A stretch of 34,578 bases of DNA from Bacteroidaceae bacterium (GCA_017517605.1 JAFWYQ010000104.1:1-34578); one strand, 5' to 3'; numbered from the stretch's first letter, positions 8,736 through 17,588 are shown. Numbers and translations are program-made. The notes: generated by a model not told the origin, from the sequence alone.

Positions 8736-11700
8736 ATGAAAAAACTAGTAAGATTGGCAGTCAATAATCCAGTTACTATTCTCATGATGGTGCTGGCAAT
8801 TGGATTGTTAGGAAAAATATCATACGACAAGTTAAGCGTTGACCTGTTGCCCGATTTGAACAACCCCAAGTTGTTCGTAGAAATCAATGCTGGTGAAAGA
8901 CCGCCTGAAGAAATTGAAAAACAATTTGTGGAAAGAATGGAGGCAATGGCCATTCGTCAGCAAGATGTAGTAGGAGTGTCCTCAATCATCAGAGCCGGTA
9001 GTGCCCAGATGACTGTCGAGTATTCGTGGAATAAAGACATGGACGAAGCATTCTTGGATTTGCAGAAAGCTATGAATGGTTTTGTTCAGGATGATGCTAT
9101 TAGTGAACTGCAAATCACCCAAAACGATCCAAATACCGACCCCATTATGTTGGTTGGTATGAGTCATACATCCATTACGAATATGGCTGAGTTACGTAAA
9201 GTGGCAGACTCGTATGTTCGTAATGAATTGGTGCGTATTGAGGGTGTTGCTGATGTTGTGTTGTCTGGAGATGAAGTAAGCAATCTTGTCATCAGAACCA
9301 ATCCATACAAATTGGATGCGTATGGTTTGAGTGTCAATACACTTTCTTCTAAAATTCAAGAAGAAAACCAGCGAATTAGTGGAGGTCATGTTACTGAGAT
9401 GGGTACCCAATACATCGTTAGTGGTGTAAATATGCTTAATTCGGAAGAGGATTTTGGGAATATTATCGTAGGATATAAAGAAACCGAAACAGGAACTGTC
9501 ACTGTTAGTTCTGAATTTGCGGCTATCAGTAAGGCCCCCATTTATATGAAGGATGTGGCAGAAATCTATTTTGAGAACGAAGAACCAGAAAACATTGTAC
9601 GTATCAATGGCCGTCGTTGTATAGGTCTGGCTATCTATAAAGAAATGCGTTTCAACACCGTACATGCTGTTTCTGGTGTATCTGAACGTTTGGAAGTTAT
9701 AAAGAAAGCTCTTCCTGGCTATCAATTTGATATAGTAAGCAACCAAGGTACCTTTATTAATGATTCTATTGGTGAAGTTAAAGATAGTGCTGTGCTTGGT
9801 GTACTGCTTGCTGTGATAGTCATCTACCTGTTCTTGCGTCGGGCCAAAGTTACATTAATTATATCGTTGGCAATTCCTATTTCAATTATTGCCACATTCA
9901 ACTTGATGTTCTTTGGAGGACTTACTTTGAACATTATGACATTAGGAGGATTGGCTTTGGGAGCGGGTATGCTTGTCGATAATGCCATTGTTGTAATTGA
10001 AAGTATCTTCCGTAATCAAGAAAATGGCCTGTCACTAAAGGATTCTGTCATACAAGGAACCAGCGAAGTAGGTAGTGCAATTATTGCCTCCACATTAACC
10101 ACTATTGTTGTATTCTTGCCCATTGTATATTTGCAAGGTGCTTCTGGTGAATTGTTCAAGGATCAGGCATGGACCGTTACATTTGCATTACTTTCTTCTC
10201 TTTTTGTGGCTATTCTGGTTATCCCTACATTGTACGAACGTCTGTTCCGTAAAAATGAAACCGATAAGAATAGTTCTGGAATCAGAGTGTTTGAAGATTC
10301 CGCTTCGTCAGGGAAATTAGTTACAAAGTATTCTGTATTTCTTGAAAAAGTCCTTGAAAAACGTTGGACTGTGGTTATTGTATCAATATTGTTGGTTGTT
10401 GGATCTTATATGCTGTTACCTTTTATTGGAGCAGAATTTATGCCTAAGACTGAAGGAAACTCATTCAGTATCAGTGTAAAGATGAACGAGGGTACTCGTC
10501 TCGAACGTACCTCAGCGACTGTAGCCGGTATTGAAAACCTGATTTTTGACATTACTCAAGATTCTTTATGTACAATATATAGTCATATAGGCCCTGGAGG
10601 TAGTACTGGAAGTAGTGTTTTAGATGGTGAAAATACAGCCAACATGAAGGTAATTCTCTCATCCGAGTCTCGCATTTCTCCTGAAGCCTTGATTGAACAA
10701 TTGTATGTCAATACCCAAAACATTGAAGGATTGGAGCTTTCATTCTTGCAAGATGATAACACGTTGGGTTCTTTGATGGGAACAGAAGGAGCACCTGTTG
10801 TAATAGAGATCAAGGGCGAAGAATTGGATGAAATCACTCGTATCGCAGGCGACGTGAAGGAGCGTGTAGAAAACATTAAAGGATTGTTCAACGTAGCCAA
10901 TGCTATCGAAGACGGTGCACCTGAAATGATTTTGACGGTAAATCGTGCCATTGCCAGCATGAATAATCTGAACGTCAGCACTATTGTTTCGCAAATCCAA
11001 GAACAGCTTGCGGGTGTCAATGCCGGACAAATGGATTACAAGGGAGAGATGAGGAACATTGTAATTAAAGTGCCTGAAATCACATTGGAACAATTGGATG
11101 ATATGATTATCACCAGTGGCGAACAGAATTTCCGCTTGTCTGAGTTGGTAAACATCCGTCCCGATGTTGCTCCTAAAGAAATCTTCCGTCGCAATCAAAG
11201 CCGTATAGCTAAAGTCACTGCTAATTTGGAAGAAGGATATTCATTGAGCGAAATGGCAATTGTTATCCGTGAGGCCTTGAAAGACTATGATTTACCGGTC
11301 AACTATTCAATCAATGTTACCGGTGAGGAAGAAATGCGTCAAGAGTCTATGGGAGGCTTGGTATTGGCATTGGTCCTTTCTGTCATATTGGTATATATGG
11401 TAATGGCTTCACAATTTGAGTCATTGTTGCATCCGTTCACCATTCTATTGACCATTCCTTTGGCTTTGATTGGTTCCATTTGGTTGTTCTTTATCACAGG
11501 CACTACCATCAACATCATGGGTGTTATTGGTATCATCATGCTCAGTGGTATAGCTGTAAACAACTCAATCATTCTGGTAGACCGTATCAACCAAATCAAA
11601 GAGGGTTATGACAAACTCACAGATGCTATCATTGCTGCAGCAAGTCAACGTATTCGCCCCATTTTGATGACAAGTTTAACTACAATCTTGTCATTGCTTC

Positions 11701-11855
11701 CGATGGCTATTGCTTTTGGTGAAGGGGCCTCTTTGCGTGCACCTATGGCCATTGCCGTTATCGGTGGTCTTGCCACTTCTACGCTACTCAGCTTGATAGT
11801 TATTCCTTGTGTTTACTACCTGTTGGAACAGATGAAAAGAAATATAGTGAAATAA
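8736..11855 (+). CDS. RND-family efflux permease (HAE1/AcrB-like)
   Basis: The start is ATG 8736 (MKKLVRLAVNNPVTILMM); the GTG at 8724 adds only four residues. The 1,039-residue protein has the RND plan: TM1, a large periplasmic porter/docking loop (DLLPDLNNPK... to QGTFINDSI), TM2-6, a second loop, and TM7-12. TM4 carries GAGMLVDN, where Asp415 matches the first Asp of AcrB's Asp-Asp proton relay and Asn416 replaces the second. The TM10 region reads GIAVNNSIILVD, with no Lys at the AcrB K940 position. The protein would use the proton gradient to move substrates from the inner membrane or periplasm to TolC. The next gene encodes a second, divergent RND, so a mixed trimer as in MdtBC is possible. 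Confidence 0.93.
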   Translation: MKKLVRLAVNNPVTILMMVLAIGLLGKISYDKLSVDLLPDLNNPKLFVEINAGERPPEEIEKQFVERMEAMAIRQQDVVGVSSIIRAGSAQMTVEYSWNKDMDEAFLDLQKAMNGFVQDDAISELQITQNDPNTDPIMLVGMSHTSITNMAELRKVADSYVRNELVRIEGVADVVLSGDEVSNLVIRTNPYKLDAYGLSVNTLSSKIQEENQRISGGHVTEMGTQYIVSGVNMLNSEEDFGNIIVGYKETETGTVTVSSEFAAISKAPIYMKDVAEIYFENEEPENIVRINGRRCIGLAIYKEMRFNTVHAVSGVSERLEVIKKALPGYQFDIVSNQGTFINDSIGEVKDSAVLGVLLAVIVIYLFLRRAKVTLIISLAIPISIIATFNLMFFGGLTLNIMTLGGLALGAGMLVDNAIVVIESIFRNQENGLSLKDSVIQGTSEVGSAIIASTLTTIVVFLPIVYLQGASGELFKDQAWTVTFALLSSLFVAILVIPTLYERLFRKNETDKNSSGIRVFEDSASSGKLVTKYSVFLEKVLEKRWTVVIVSILLVVGSYMLLPFIGAEFMPKTEGNSFSISVKMNEGTRLERTSATVAGIENLIFDITQDSLCTIYSHIGPGGSTGSSVLDGENTANMKVILSSESRISPEALIEQLYVNTQNIEGLELSFLQDDNTLGSLMGTEGAPVVIEIKGEELDEITRIAGDVKERVENIKGLFNVANAIEDGAPEMILTVNRAIASMNNLNVSTIVSQIQEQLAGVNAGQMDYKGEMRNIVIKVPEITLEQLDDMIITSGEQNFRLSELVNIRPDVAPKEIFRRNQSRIAKVTANLEEGYSLSEMAIVIREALKDYDLPVNYSINVTGEEEMRQESMGGLVLALVLSVILVYMVMASQFESLLHPFTILLTIPLALIGSIWLFFITGTTINIMGVIGIIMLSGIAVNNSIILVDRINQIKEGYDKLTDAIIAAASQRIRPILMTSLTTILSLLPMAIAFGEGASLRAPMAIAVIGGLATSTLLSLIVIPCVYYLLEQMKRNIVK

Positions 11856-11908
11856 TGTGCTTTGTGTCAATGTATCGCAATATTGGTACATTGGCTGATT
11901 CGCACATT
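11854..11908 (+). repeat. Nested intercistronic stem-loop upstream of RND-ABC fusion gene
   Basis: Outer arms AATGTGC (11854-11860) and GCACATT (11902-11908) enclose inner arms CAATGTA (11868-11874) and TACATTG (11887-11893), all perfect. The loop contains the palindrome CAATATTG. This occupies most of the 76-bp gap between the two RND genes and has the same nested form as the structure at 8637-8705, though not the same sequence. Confidence 0.55.
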
Positions 11909-11931
11909 CATAATCATAACACATTAGCATA

Positions 11932-14900
11932 ATGAAATTCATCATAACGAGAAAGATTACAATCTGCATGTTGTTTATAGCCGTGTCCATGCTTGGACTT
12001 GTGTCTTATAAACAATTATATGTAGAAATGCTTCCTAATGCAGAGCTACCGATGTTGTACATCCAGGTATCTTCCCGCCAAGATGTAAATCCCGCCTATA
12101 TGGAGTCCCAAGTCATTATTCCATTGGAGGGAGTGGTAAGTACCATCGAAGGTGTTGAACGTATCGAATCTGAGGCAGGAAACCGAAACGGCCGTTTACG
12201 TGTTGACTTCAATAAGGGTATGAATCTGAAATATACCATCTTGAAGTTACAGGAAAGGGTTAATAATCTGATACCTTCTTTACCCGAAGGATTTACCGTA
12301 ACGGTAGAGAAAGCAAATGTTACGGGTGTAAACAACAACTTCATGACCCTTCAGGTTCGGGGAACTGGTGGAGTGGACCGTCTACGCAATTTGGTTGACA
12401 AAGAGATAAAGCCTAAGTTGGAAAATATTGACGGTGTTGCAGCTGTAAACGTATATGGTGGACGTGAAAAGGCCATCGAAATACGAGTGAATGAAGCTGC
12501 TCTTACTGCGCTCAACATTACTCCATCGCGTATCAGCCAGATGCTTTCACAATACAATCAGGAGCGTACATTCCTGGGCTATGTCAACGAACCGGACTTG
12601 CGTTATTATGTCCATTTGGATGCCAACTACGACCATATTGCTGAGATAGAGAATGTGATTGTAGCTCCTGGCCCTGTCTATTTGAAGGATATTGCTACTA
12701 TCTTTTTTGACTTGAAGGAGGAAACTACTTTGAGCCGCGTCAATGGTATGGAAGCCATTTCTGTAACTTTGGTAAACGATGCCCAGACCAATTTGTTGGA
12801 ACTTTCCAATCGAACCAAGTTACGCATCGAGCAACTGAATCAAGAATTCATGCCCCATGAGATTGAGATGGTTATCCAATCCAACTCTGCCGACGAAATT
12901 GAAAACAACATCAACCAAGTAGTTGAATTGGGTATAAGTGGAGGATTATTGGCTATTGTCATTTTGTGGTTCTTCTTGCACAATATCCGATTGGTTATAT
13001 TCATAGCCCTTTCAATCCCTATTTCTATATTGGCGGCATTCAACTTGTTTTATGCCTCTGGTATAACTATCAACAGCCTCACCCTTATTGGTTTGGCATT
13101 GGCTGTAGGTATGTTGTTGGACAACAGTATTGTGGTGCTAGAGAATATTTATCGTCTAAGTTCTTTAGGTAAAACTCCCGAAGAGGCTGTTATTCAAGGT
13201 ACGCGTGAGGTTTGGAAATCCATTTTTGCCGCCACCTTGACAACTATCACTGTATTTTTGCCATTCCTTTTCTCCGACGAAGTTTACGTCAAACTCATTG
13301 GTGAACATATTGGTGTATCCATCATATCTACGTTGTTGTTCTCGTTGACGGTAGCTCTGTTGTTTATCCCCATGACTACCTATCTGATGCTTAAAAAAGG
13401 AAAAGGTAAAAGCGTTTTCCACGAGAAGTTCTCCATCAACGAGCGTCCCATACAGATTTATGCCGTACTGTTGAAGACCTGTCTGCGTAATCCTGCAGTA
13501 GCCATTGTCGGATGTGTGGTTGTACTTGTAGGTACATTGATGATTGCTCTTTCCCAAAATCCCGATGCAGGACGCACCGTGAATAGCGATCGTGTGACCA
13601 TGACTATCACCATGCCTCCCAGCAGCACGTTGGATTACTCAGAGAAGATTGTCACTTTGCTTGAATCCAAACTCGACAGTTTCCCCGAAAAGGAGGATGT
13701 CATCAGTCGCATAGCTGAAGAAGAGGCTTCTATCACAGTTACATTGAAGGAAGGGTATTACGAAGATGGCGGACGAAGCATTTCGGAAATCATTTCCGAT
13801 TTGAATCGTCGTATGCGTCTGCCTAATATCTACACCCGTATTACGGCTGGTGCTTCAGCTCAGACTCAAAGTGGAGCCGCATCTGCCATGTCGAACTTTA
13901 TGGATGTGTTGGGCGTGGGTGACAATAGCGAGCGTATCATTATCAAGGGTTCTGACTTCGATATGATGGACGTCATTGCTGATGATATCCGATACTATTT
14001 GGGTGAAATGGATTTCATTGGTTCTACATGGGCAACTAATCCTGGCCGACGTCGTGAAATTCACCTTACTTTCGACCCCGTTGTATTGGCTTCTTACGAC
14101 ATTTCCCGTCAGAATATCACCTCAGCTCTTGGTTCACTCGGACGCGAACTCAGTACAGGTACCAATCTCAAGTTAGGTACCGAAGAATTTGAGATTGTCA
14201 TCAAAGAAGACCTTACCAAAGAGCAGGAAGAGAAATTGCAGAATATGCCGAAGACCGTGGATGATTTGCGTCGTATTATGGTAGAAGATGCCAATGGCGG
14301 ATTGCACGAACTCTCTTCACTGGCATCCATCAAATACACGCGCGATATATCCCGTATCAACCGTGTAAACCGCGACCGCGAGATTACCATCACTTATAAT
14401 ATCGACCAAAGTGAGAACCTTCCCAAAGATGTACTCGAAGGTTATCGCGAAGAGATTGACCAACTGATAGCGGGTTACAATCTTCCCAGTGGTATTGCCA
14501 TTCAGGTAGACCGTAGTGACGAATCAATGAGCGAATTCAAGTTCCTCATTATCGCTTCGCTTATTCTTATCTACATGATATTGGCATCTGTATTCCAGTC
14601 GGTCAGCACTCCGTTTGTGTTGCTCTTCACCATTCCGTTGGCAGCCATTGGTTCATTGTTGGGATTGCTCATTACTGGTAATCCTCTTCAGAATGCCAAC
14701 ACCCTCACCGGATTCCTTATCCTATTGGGTGTGGTAGTCAACAATGGTATCATCCTTATCGACTATGCCAACATTCTTCGTCAGCGCGGATACGGTCGTC
14801 ATCGCGCTCTGATCACCAGTGGATTTTCGCGTTTGCGCCCTATTCTCATCACCACCATCACCACCGTTATAGCCATGCTTCCCATGGCCATGGGTGATAC

Positions 14901-16626
14901 CGACTATGCTGGTGCTATCGGAGCTCCGTTTGCCGTCACAGTCATTGGTGGTCTTTCATTCTCGGCGGTGCTCACTTTGGTGATGATACCTACCGTTTAC
15001 CTCTCGTTGGAGAACATCCTGCGTTGGTATCGTTCGCTCAGTCGTCCGATGCATCTGTTGCATGCCGTTATTTTTGCATTGGGCCTGTTCTACATCTATA
15101 CCAAGGTCGACGGAGTATTCATTCAGTTGCTTTATCTGATAGTACTTGTATGCCTTATCCCTGGATGCACCTATTTCATCATGTCGTCCATCCGTTTGGC
15201 CAACATCCGTGTTATCAAGAATGACGAACCCATCAACATTGAGGTGCGCAATCTGGTGAAGATTTACGACCGTGCACCACTTTTCGAGCGTCAATGGATG
15301 AGTGGCTTGAAGATTCGTCGTCGTTTGGGACTCGACCGTAAGTTCTACCAATTGGGCGATTTCCTTCCCATCTTGTGGCAGGTGGCAGTATTTGCCTTCT
15401 TTGGTTATATGGCAGCGTACTATCTCGACAGCATGTTCTGGATTCTTGTCATGACCTTCTCTGTCAGTGCAGGCGTTTACCACATCTGGGGCATGGTGCG
15501 TAGCTATATCGGTTATCGCATCCCTGCCAGGAAACGGTTGTTGCGCATTATCCACCGTGTTGTATATTTCACCATTCCTGTGCTCACTTTAGTATTCCTT
15601 TATTACCGTGGAGTAGGCACATCGGGCATTATTGTCATGTCATTCCTGTGGGCATTGGGTATAGCCGTCAATCTGACTTCGGCCTATCTCTATGGCAACA
15701 ACATCAATGTCGAGCGTCTTACCGGCCGTTTTGCCGAACTTCGCCGTACATGGTTCATCTTGGTAAAGAGCATTCCCATTATCGGTCGTCGTCGTACCCC
15801 CTTCAAGGCTTTGCGTGGTGTATCGTTTGAAATTAAAACAGGTATGTTCGGCTTGTTGGGTCCCAACGGAGCTGGTAAGTCTACCATGATGCGTATCATC
15901 ACAGGTATTCTCGACCAGAGCTACGGTACCATCCGCATCAATGGAATGGATACCCTTGAATATCGCGAAGAGTTGCAGAGCCTTATCGGATTCCTGCCTC
16001 AGGAGTTTGGTATGTACGAAGGCATGACAGCATGGGATTTCCTTGATTACCAAGCTATCCTGAAAGGTATTACCGACAATACTGTCCGTCGTGAACGATT
16101 GGAGTATGTGCTCAAGTCCGTACACATGTACGAACGTCGCGACCACAAGATTGGTTCCTTCTCGGGTGGTATGAAGCAGCGTGTAGGTATCGCCCTCATC
16201 CTGCTCCATTTACCCCGTATCCTGGTGGTGGACGAGCCTACAGCAGGTCTCGACCCGCGTGAACGTATCCGTTTCCGAAACCTGTTGGTAGAGCTTAGCC
16301 GCGAGCGTATCGTTATCTTCTCAACCCACATTATCGAGGATATTGCCAGTTCATGTAACCAGGTAGTAGTCATCAACCGAGGTCGTCTGAAGTACTTTGG
16401 CGAGCCTATGGATATGATTCGTATGGCCGACAACAAGGTGTGGACATTCACTGTCAGCATCGCCGAACTCTCTCAGCTCGACAGCCGTCTGGTGGTCAAC
16501 AATATGATGGAGGGCGAACGTGTACGTGTGCGCTACATCTCTGTAGACAAGCCACCGTATGCCGATGCCGAGCGCGTAGAGGCCAACCTCGAAGATGCTT
16601 ACCTCTGCCTGCTTAAGGATATGTAA
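11932..16626 (+). CDS. RND efflux permease fused to a C-terminal ABC ATPase domain
   Basis: One uninterrupted 1,564-codon frame. Residues 1 to ~1035 form a complete RND permease: TM1, periplasmic loops, TM4 with AVGMLLDN (Asp397-Asn398), TM10-12 ending LTLVMIPTVYLSL. Two extra membrane segments follow at ~1040-1058 and ~1064-1084. At 1103-1113 the first strand of an ABC NBD appears (IEVRNLVKIYD), then an insert of about 175 residues with about four membrane segments (~1144-1165, 1168-1189, 1209-1226, 1232-1254). The NBD resumes at TPFKALRGVSFEI with Walker A GPNGAGKST (1310-1318), Q-loop FLPQEF, signature FSGGMKQR (1410-), Walker B ILVVDEP (Asp1434, Glu1435), H-loop His1466 and a C-terminal tail like that of the ATPase at 1696. 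All catalytic NBD motifs are intact. The next gene (16728) is a lone ABC-2 permease, its likely partner. Confidence 0.93.
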   Translation: MKFIITRKITICMLFIAVSMLGLVSYKQLYVEMLPNAELPMLYIQVSSRQDVNPAYMESQVIIPLEGVVSTIEGVERIESEAGNRNGRLRVDFNKGMNLKYTILKLQERVNNLIPSLPEGFTVTVEKANVTGVNNNFMTLQVRGTGGVDRLRNLVDKEIKPKLENIDGVAAVNVYGGREKAIEIRVNEAALTALNITPSRISQMLSQYNQERTFLGYVNEPDLRYYVHLDANYDHIAEIENVIVAPGPVYLKDIATIFFDLKEETTLSRVNGMEAISVTLVNDAQTNLLELSNRTKLRIEQLNQEFMPHEIEMVIQSNSADEIENNINQVVELGISGGLLAIVILWFFLHNIRLVIFIALSIPISILAAFNLFYASGITINSLTLIGLALAVGMLLDNSIVVLENIYRLSSLGKTPEEAVIQGTREVWKSIFAATLTTITVFLPFLFSDEVYVKLIGEHIGVSIISTLLFSLTVALLFIPMTTYLMLKKGKGKSVFHEKFSINERPIQIYAVLLKTCLRNPAVAIVGCVVVLVGTLMIALSQNPDAGRTVNSDRVTMTITMPPSSTLDYSEKIVTLLESKLDSFPEKEDVISRIAEEEASITVTLKEGYYEDGGRSISEIISDLNRRMRLPNIYTRITAGASAQTQSGAASAMSNFMDVLGVGDNSERIIIKGSDFDMMDVIADDIRYYLGEMDFIGSTWATNPGRRREIHLTFDPVVLASYDISRQNITSALGSLGRELSTGTNLKLGTEEFEIVIKEDLTKEQEEKLQNMPKTVDDLRRIMVEDANGGLHELSSLASIKYTRDISRINRVNRDREITITYNIDQSENLPKDVLEGYREEIDQLIAGYNLPSGIAIQVDRSDESMSEFKFLIIASLILIYMILASVFQSVSTPFVLLFTIPLAAIGSLLGLLITGNPLQNANTLTGFLILLGVVVNNGIILIDYANILRQRGYGRHRALITSGFSRLRPILITTITTVIAMLPMAMGDTDYAGAIGAPFAVTVIGGLSFSAVLTLVMIPTVYLSLENILRWYRSLSRPMHLLHAVIFALGLFYIYTKVDGVFIQLLYLIVLVCLIPGCTYFIMSSIRLANIRVIKNDEPINIEVRNLVKIYDRAPLFERQWMSGLKIRRRLGLDRKFYQLGDFLPILWQVAVFAFFGYMAAYYLDSMFWILVMTFSVSAGVYHIWGMVRSYIGYRIPARKRLLRIIHRVVYFTIPVLTLVFLYYRGVGTSGIIVMSFLWALGIAVNLTSAYLYGNNINVERLTGRFAELRRTWFILVKSIPIIGRRRTPFKALRGVSFEIKTGMFGLLGPNGAGKSTMMRIITGILDQSYGTIRINGMDTLEYREELQSLIGFLPQEFGMYEGMTAWDFLDYQAILKGITDNTVRRERLEYVLKSVHMYERRDHKIGSFSGGMKQRVGIALILLHLPRILVVDEPTAGLDPRERIRFRNLLVELSRERIVIFSTHIIEDIASSCNQVVVINRGRLKYFGEPMDMIRMADNKVWTFTVSIAELSQLDSRLVVNNMMEGERVRVRYISVDKPPYADAERVEANLEDAYLCLLKDM

Positions 16627-16630
16627 AAAG

Positions 16631-16685
16631 CAATGAGTGACGAGTTACGAGCTACGAGTCATTAGTAATAACTTGTCACTCATTG
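16631..16685. repeat. Long intercistronic hairpin after the fusion gene
   Basis: Arms at 16631-16647 (CAATGAGTGACGAGTTA) and 16669-16685 pair over 17 positions with a single G-T wobble, around a 21-nt loop, starting 5 nt after the stop. It is followed by TTTAT rather than a T-run, then by AT-rich ATAATTGATAATTCATAATTAAG, a type of low-complexity leader also seen upstream of lepA. It may attenuate or stabilise the transcript ahead of the last gene, or be a dispersed intergenic repeat. Confidence 0.6.
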
Positions 16686-16727
16686 TTTATAACCAATCAT
16701 AATTGATAATTCATAATTAAGAAAAAT

Positions 16728-17420
16728 ATGAACCCACTGATTACCACCTCTTCATTCAATCTGAAGATTATATTTGGCGGACGATTCCTTTGGTTTCTTC
16801 TCACCAGTTTCCTGTTGTTTGCCTACTTTGTGTGCAGCAGCATTTGGCGTGGCGAGATACCGACGGACGAGATGATGTATTCCCATCTCTTCTTCCCCGC
16901 ACTGCTGTTGATATTCTATCCGGCTACGTTCGGCATACAGAACGATGCCGACAACCGTATTCTTGAGATACTTTTCGGTATCCCCGGCTACATGTACAAG
17001 GTGTGGCTTTCACGCCTCCTGCTCATCTATGTATTGGTGTTCATCATGCTGATAGTCTATTCTATTGTGGCCTACGTGTTGGTCTATCCCATCAGTCCGT
17101 TGGGCATGGCCTATCGTCTGATGTATCCCGTACTCTTCATGGGTGGATTAGCCTTCTATTTCTCTACCGTCACTCGCAACGGAAATGCCACCGCCTTGCT
17201 CATCATCATTTTAGGTATTGCCATGGTCTTCCTGCGCGATTCGTTCTTCCGCGACACCATGTGGGACATTTCTCTCAATCCCTACCGCATACCCGAGAAC
17301 ATTCACCCCGTCATTTGGGAAAGTACCGTCATGAAGAACCGCCTTTTTCTCGGTATCGGAGCCTTGGTGTTCACCCTGATGGCCCTGCTCAATTTGCAGA
17401 AGCGCGAAAAGTTCATCTAA
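16728..17420 (+). CDS. ABC-2-type membrane permease, last gene of the efflux cluster
   Basis: The 230-residue protein has about six hydrophobic segments (FLWFLLTSFLLFAYFV near residue 20; the HLFFPALLLIFYPATFG segment; LLLIYVLVFIMLIVYSIVAY; YPVLFMGGLAFYFS; ATALLIIILGIAMVFL; FLGIGALVFTLMALLNL) with short loops. An acidic amphipathic stretch (NDADNRILEILFGIPG) after the second segment is typical of ABC-2 permeases coupling to an NBD. It lacks its own ATPase gene downstream; the nearest available NBD is the one at the C terminus of the RND fusion just upstream. I infer these two form an ABC half of the system. A perfect intrinsic terminator follows at 17473-17520. Confidence 0.78.
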   Translation: MNPLITTSSFNLKIIFGGRFLWFLLTSFLLFAYFVCSSIWRGEIPTDEMMYSHLFFPALLLIFYPATFGIQNDADNRILEILFGIPGYMYKVWLSRLLLIYVLVFIMLIVYSIVAYVLVYPISPLGMAYRLMYPVLFMGGLAFYFSTVTRNGNATALLIIILGIAMVFLRDSFFRDTMWDISLNPYRIPENIHPVIWESTVMKNRLFLGIGALVFTLMALLNLQKREKFI

Positions 17421-17472
17421 TCCGATAGGATAGGGGATTTCCCTTTCTCCCGACAATAAAAAGAAAATAAAG

Positions 17473-17520
17473 AAGGTGTGCCTAAAATGACTGACAGTCC
17501 ATTTAGGCACACCTTTTTTT
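17473..17520 (+). terminator. Intrinsic terminator of the efflux cluster
   Basis: Perfect 14-bp arms AAGGTGTGCCTAAA (17473-17486) and TTTAGGCACACCTT (17502-17515), a 15-nt loop with an inner GACT/AGTC pairing, then a run of seven T (17514-17520). It lies 53 bp after the stop of the last permease gene. This is the clearest rho-independent terminator in the window. Confidence 0.9.
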
Positions 17521-17558
17521 ATCCGAAAAGTTAATTGTTAATTATTGTATAGTAATAC

Positions 17559-17588
17559 TTGTACATTCATCATTATATCGTATTTTTG
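17559..17588 (+). promoter_or_regulatory. Bacteroidetes-type promoter for the lipoprotein gene
   Basis: TTG at 17559-17561, a 19-nt spacer, then TATTTTTG (TAnnTTTG) at 17581-17588. This predicts a transcription start near 17595, which excludes the upstream ATG at 17559 as a start codon and supports translation from 17643 or 17652. Confidence 0.65.

Noticed and set aside
17003-17428. Plus-strand frame overlapping the last permease gene
   Set aside because: It is His/Arg/Ser-rich and in another frame of the 16728-17420 permease, whose hydrophobic segments are coherent.
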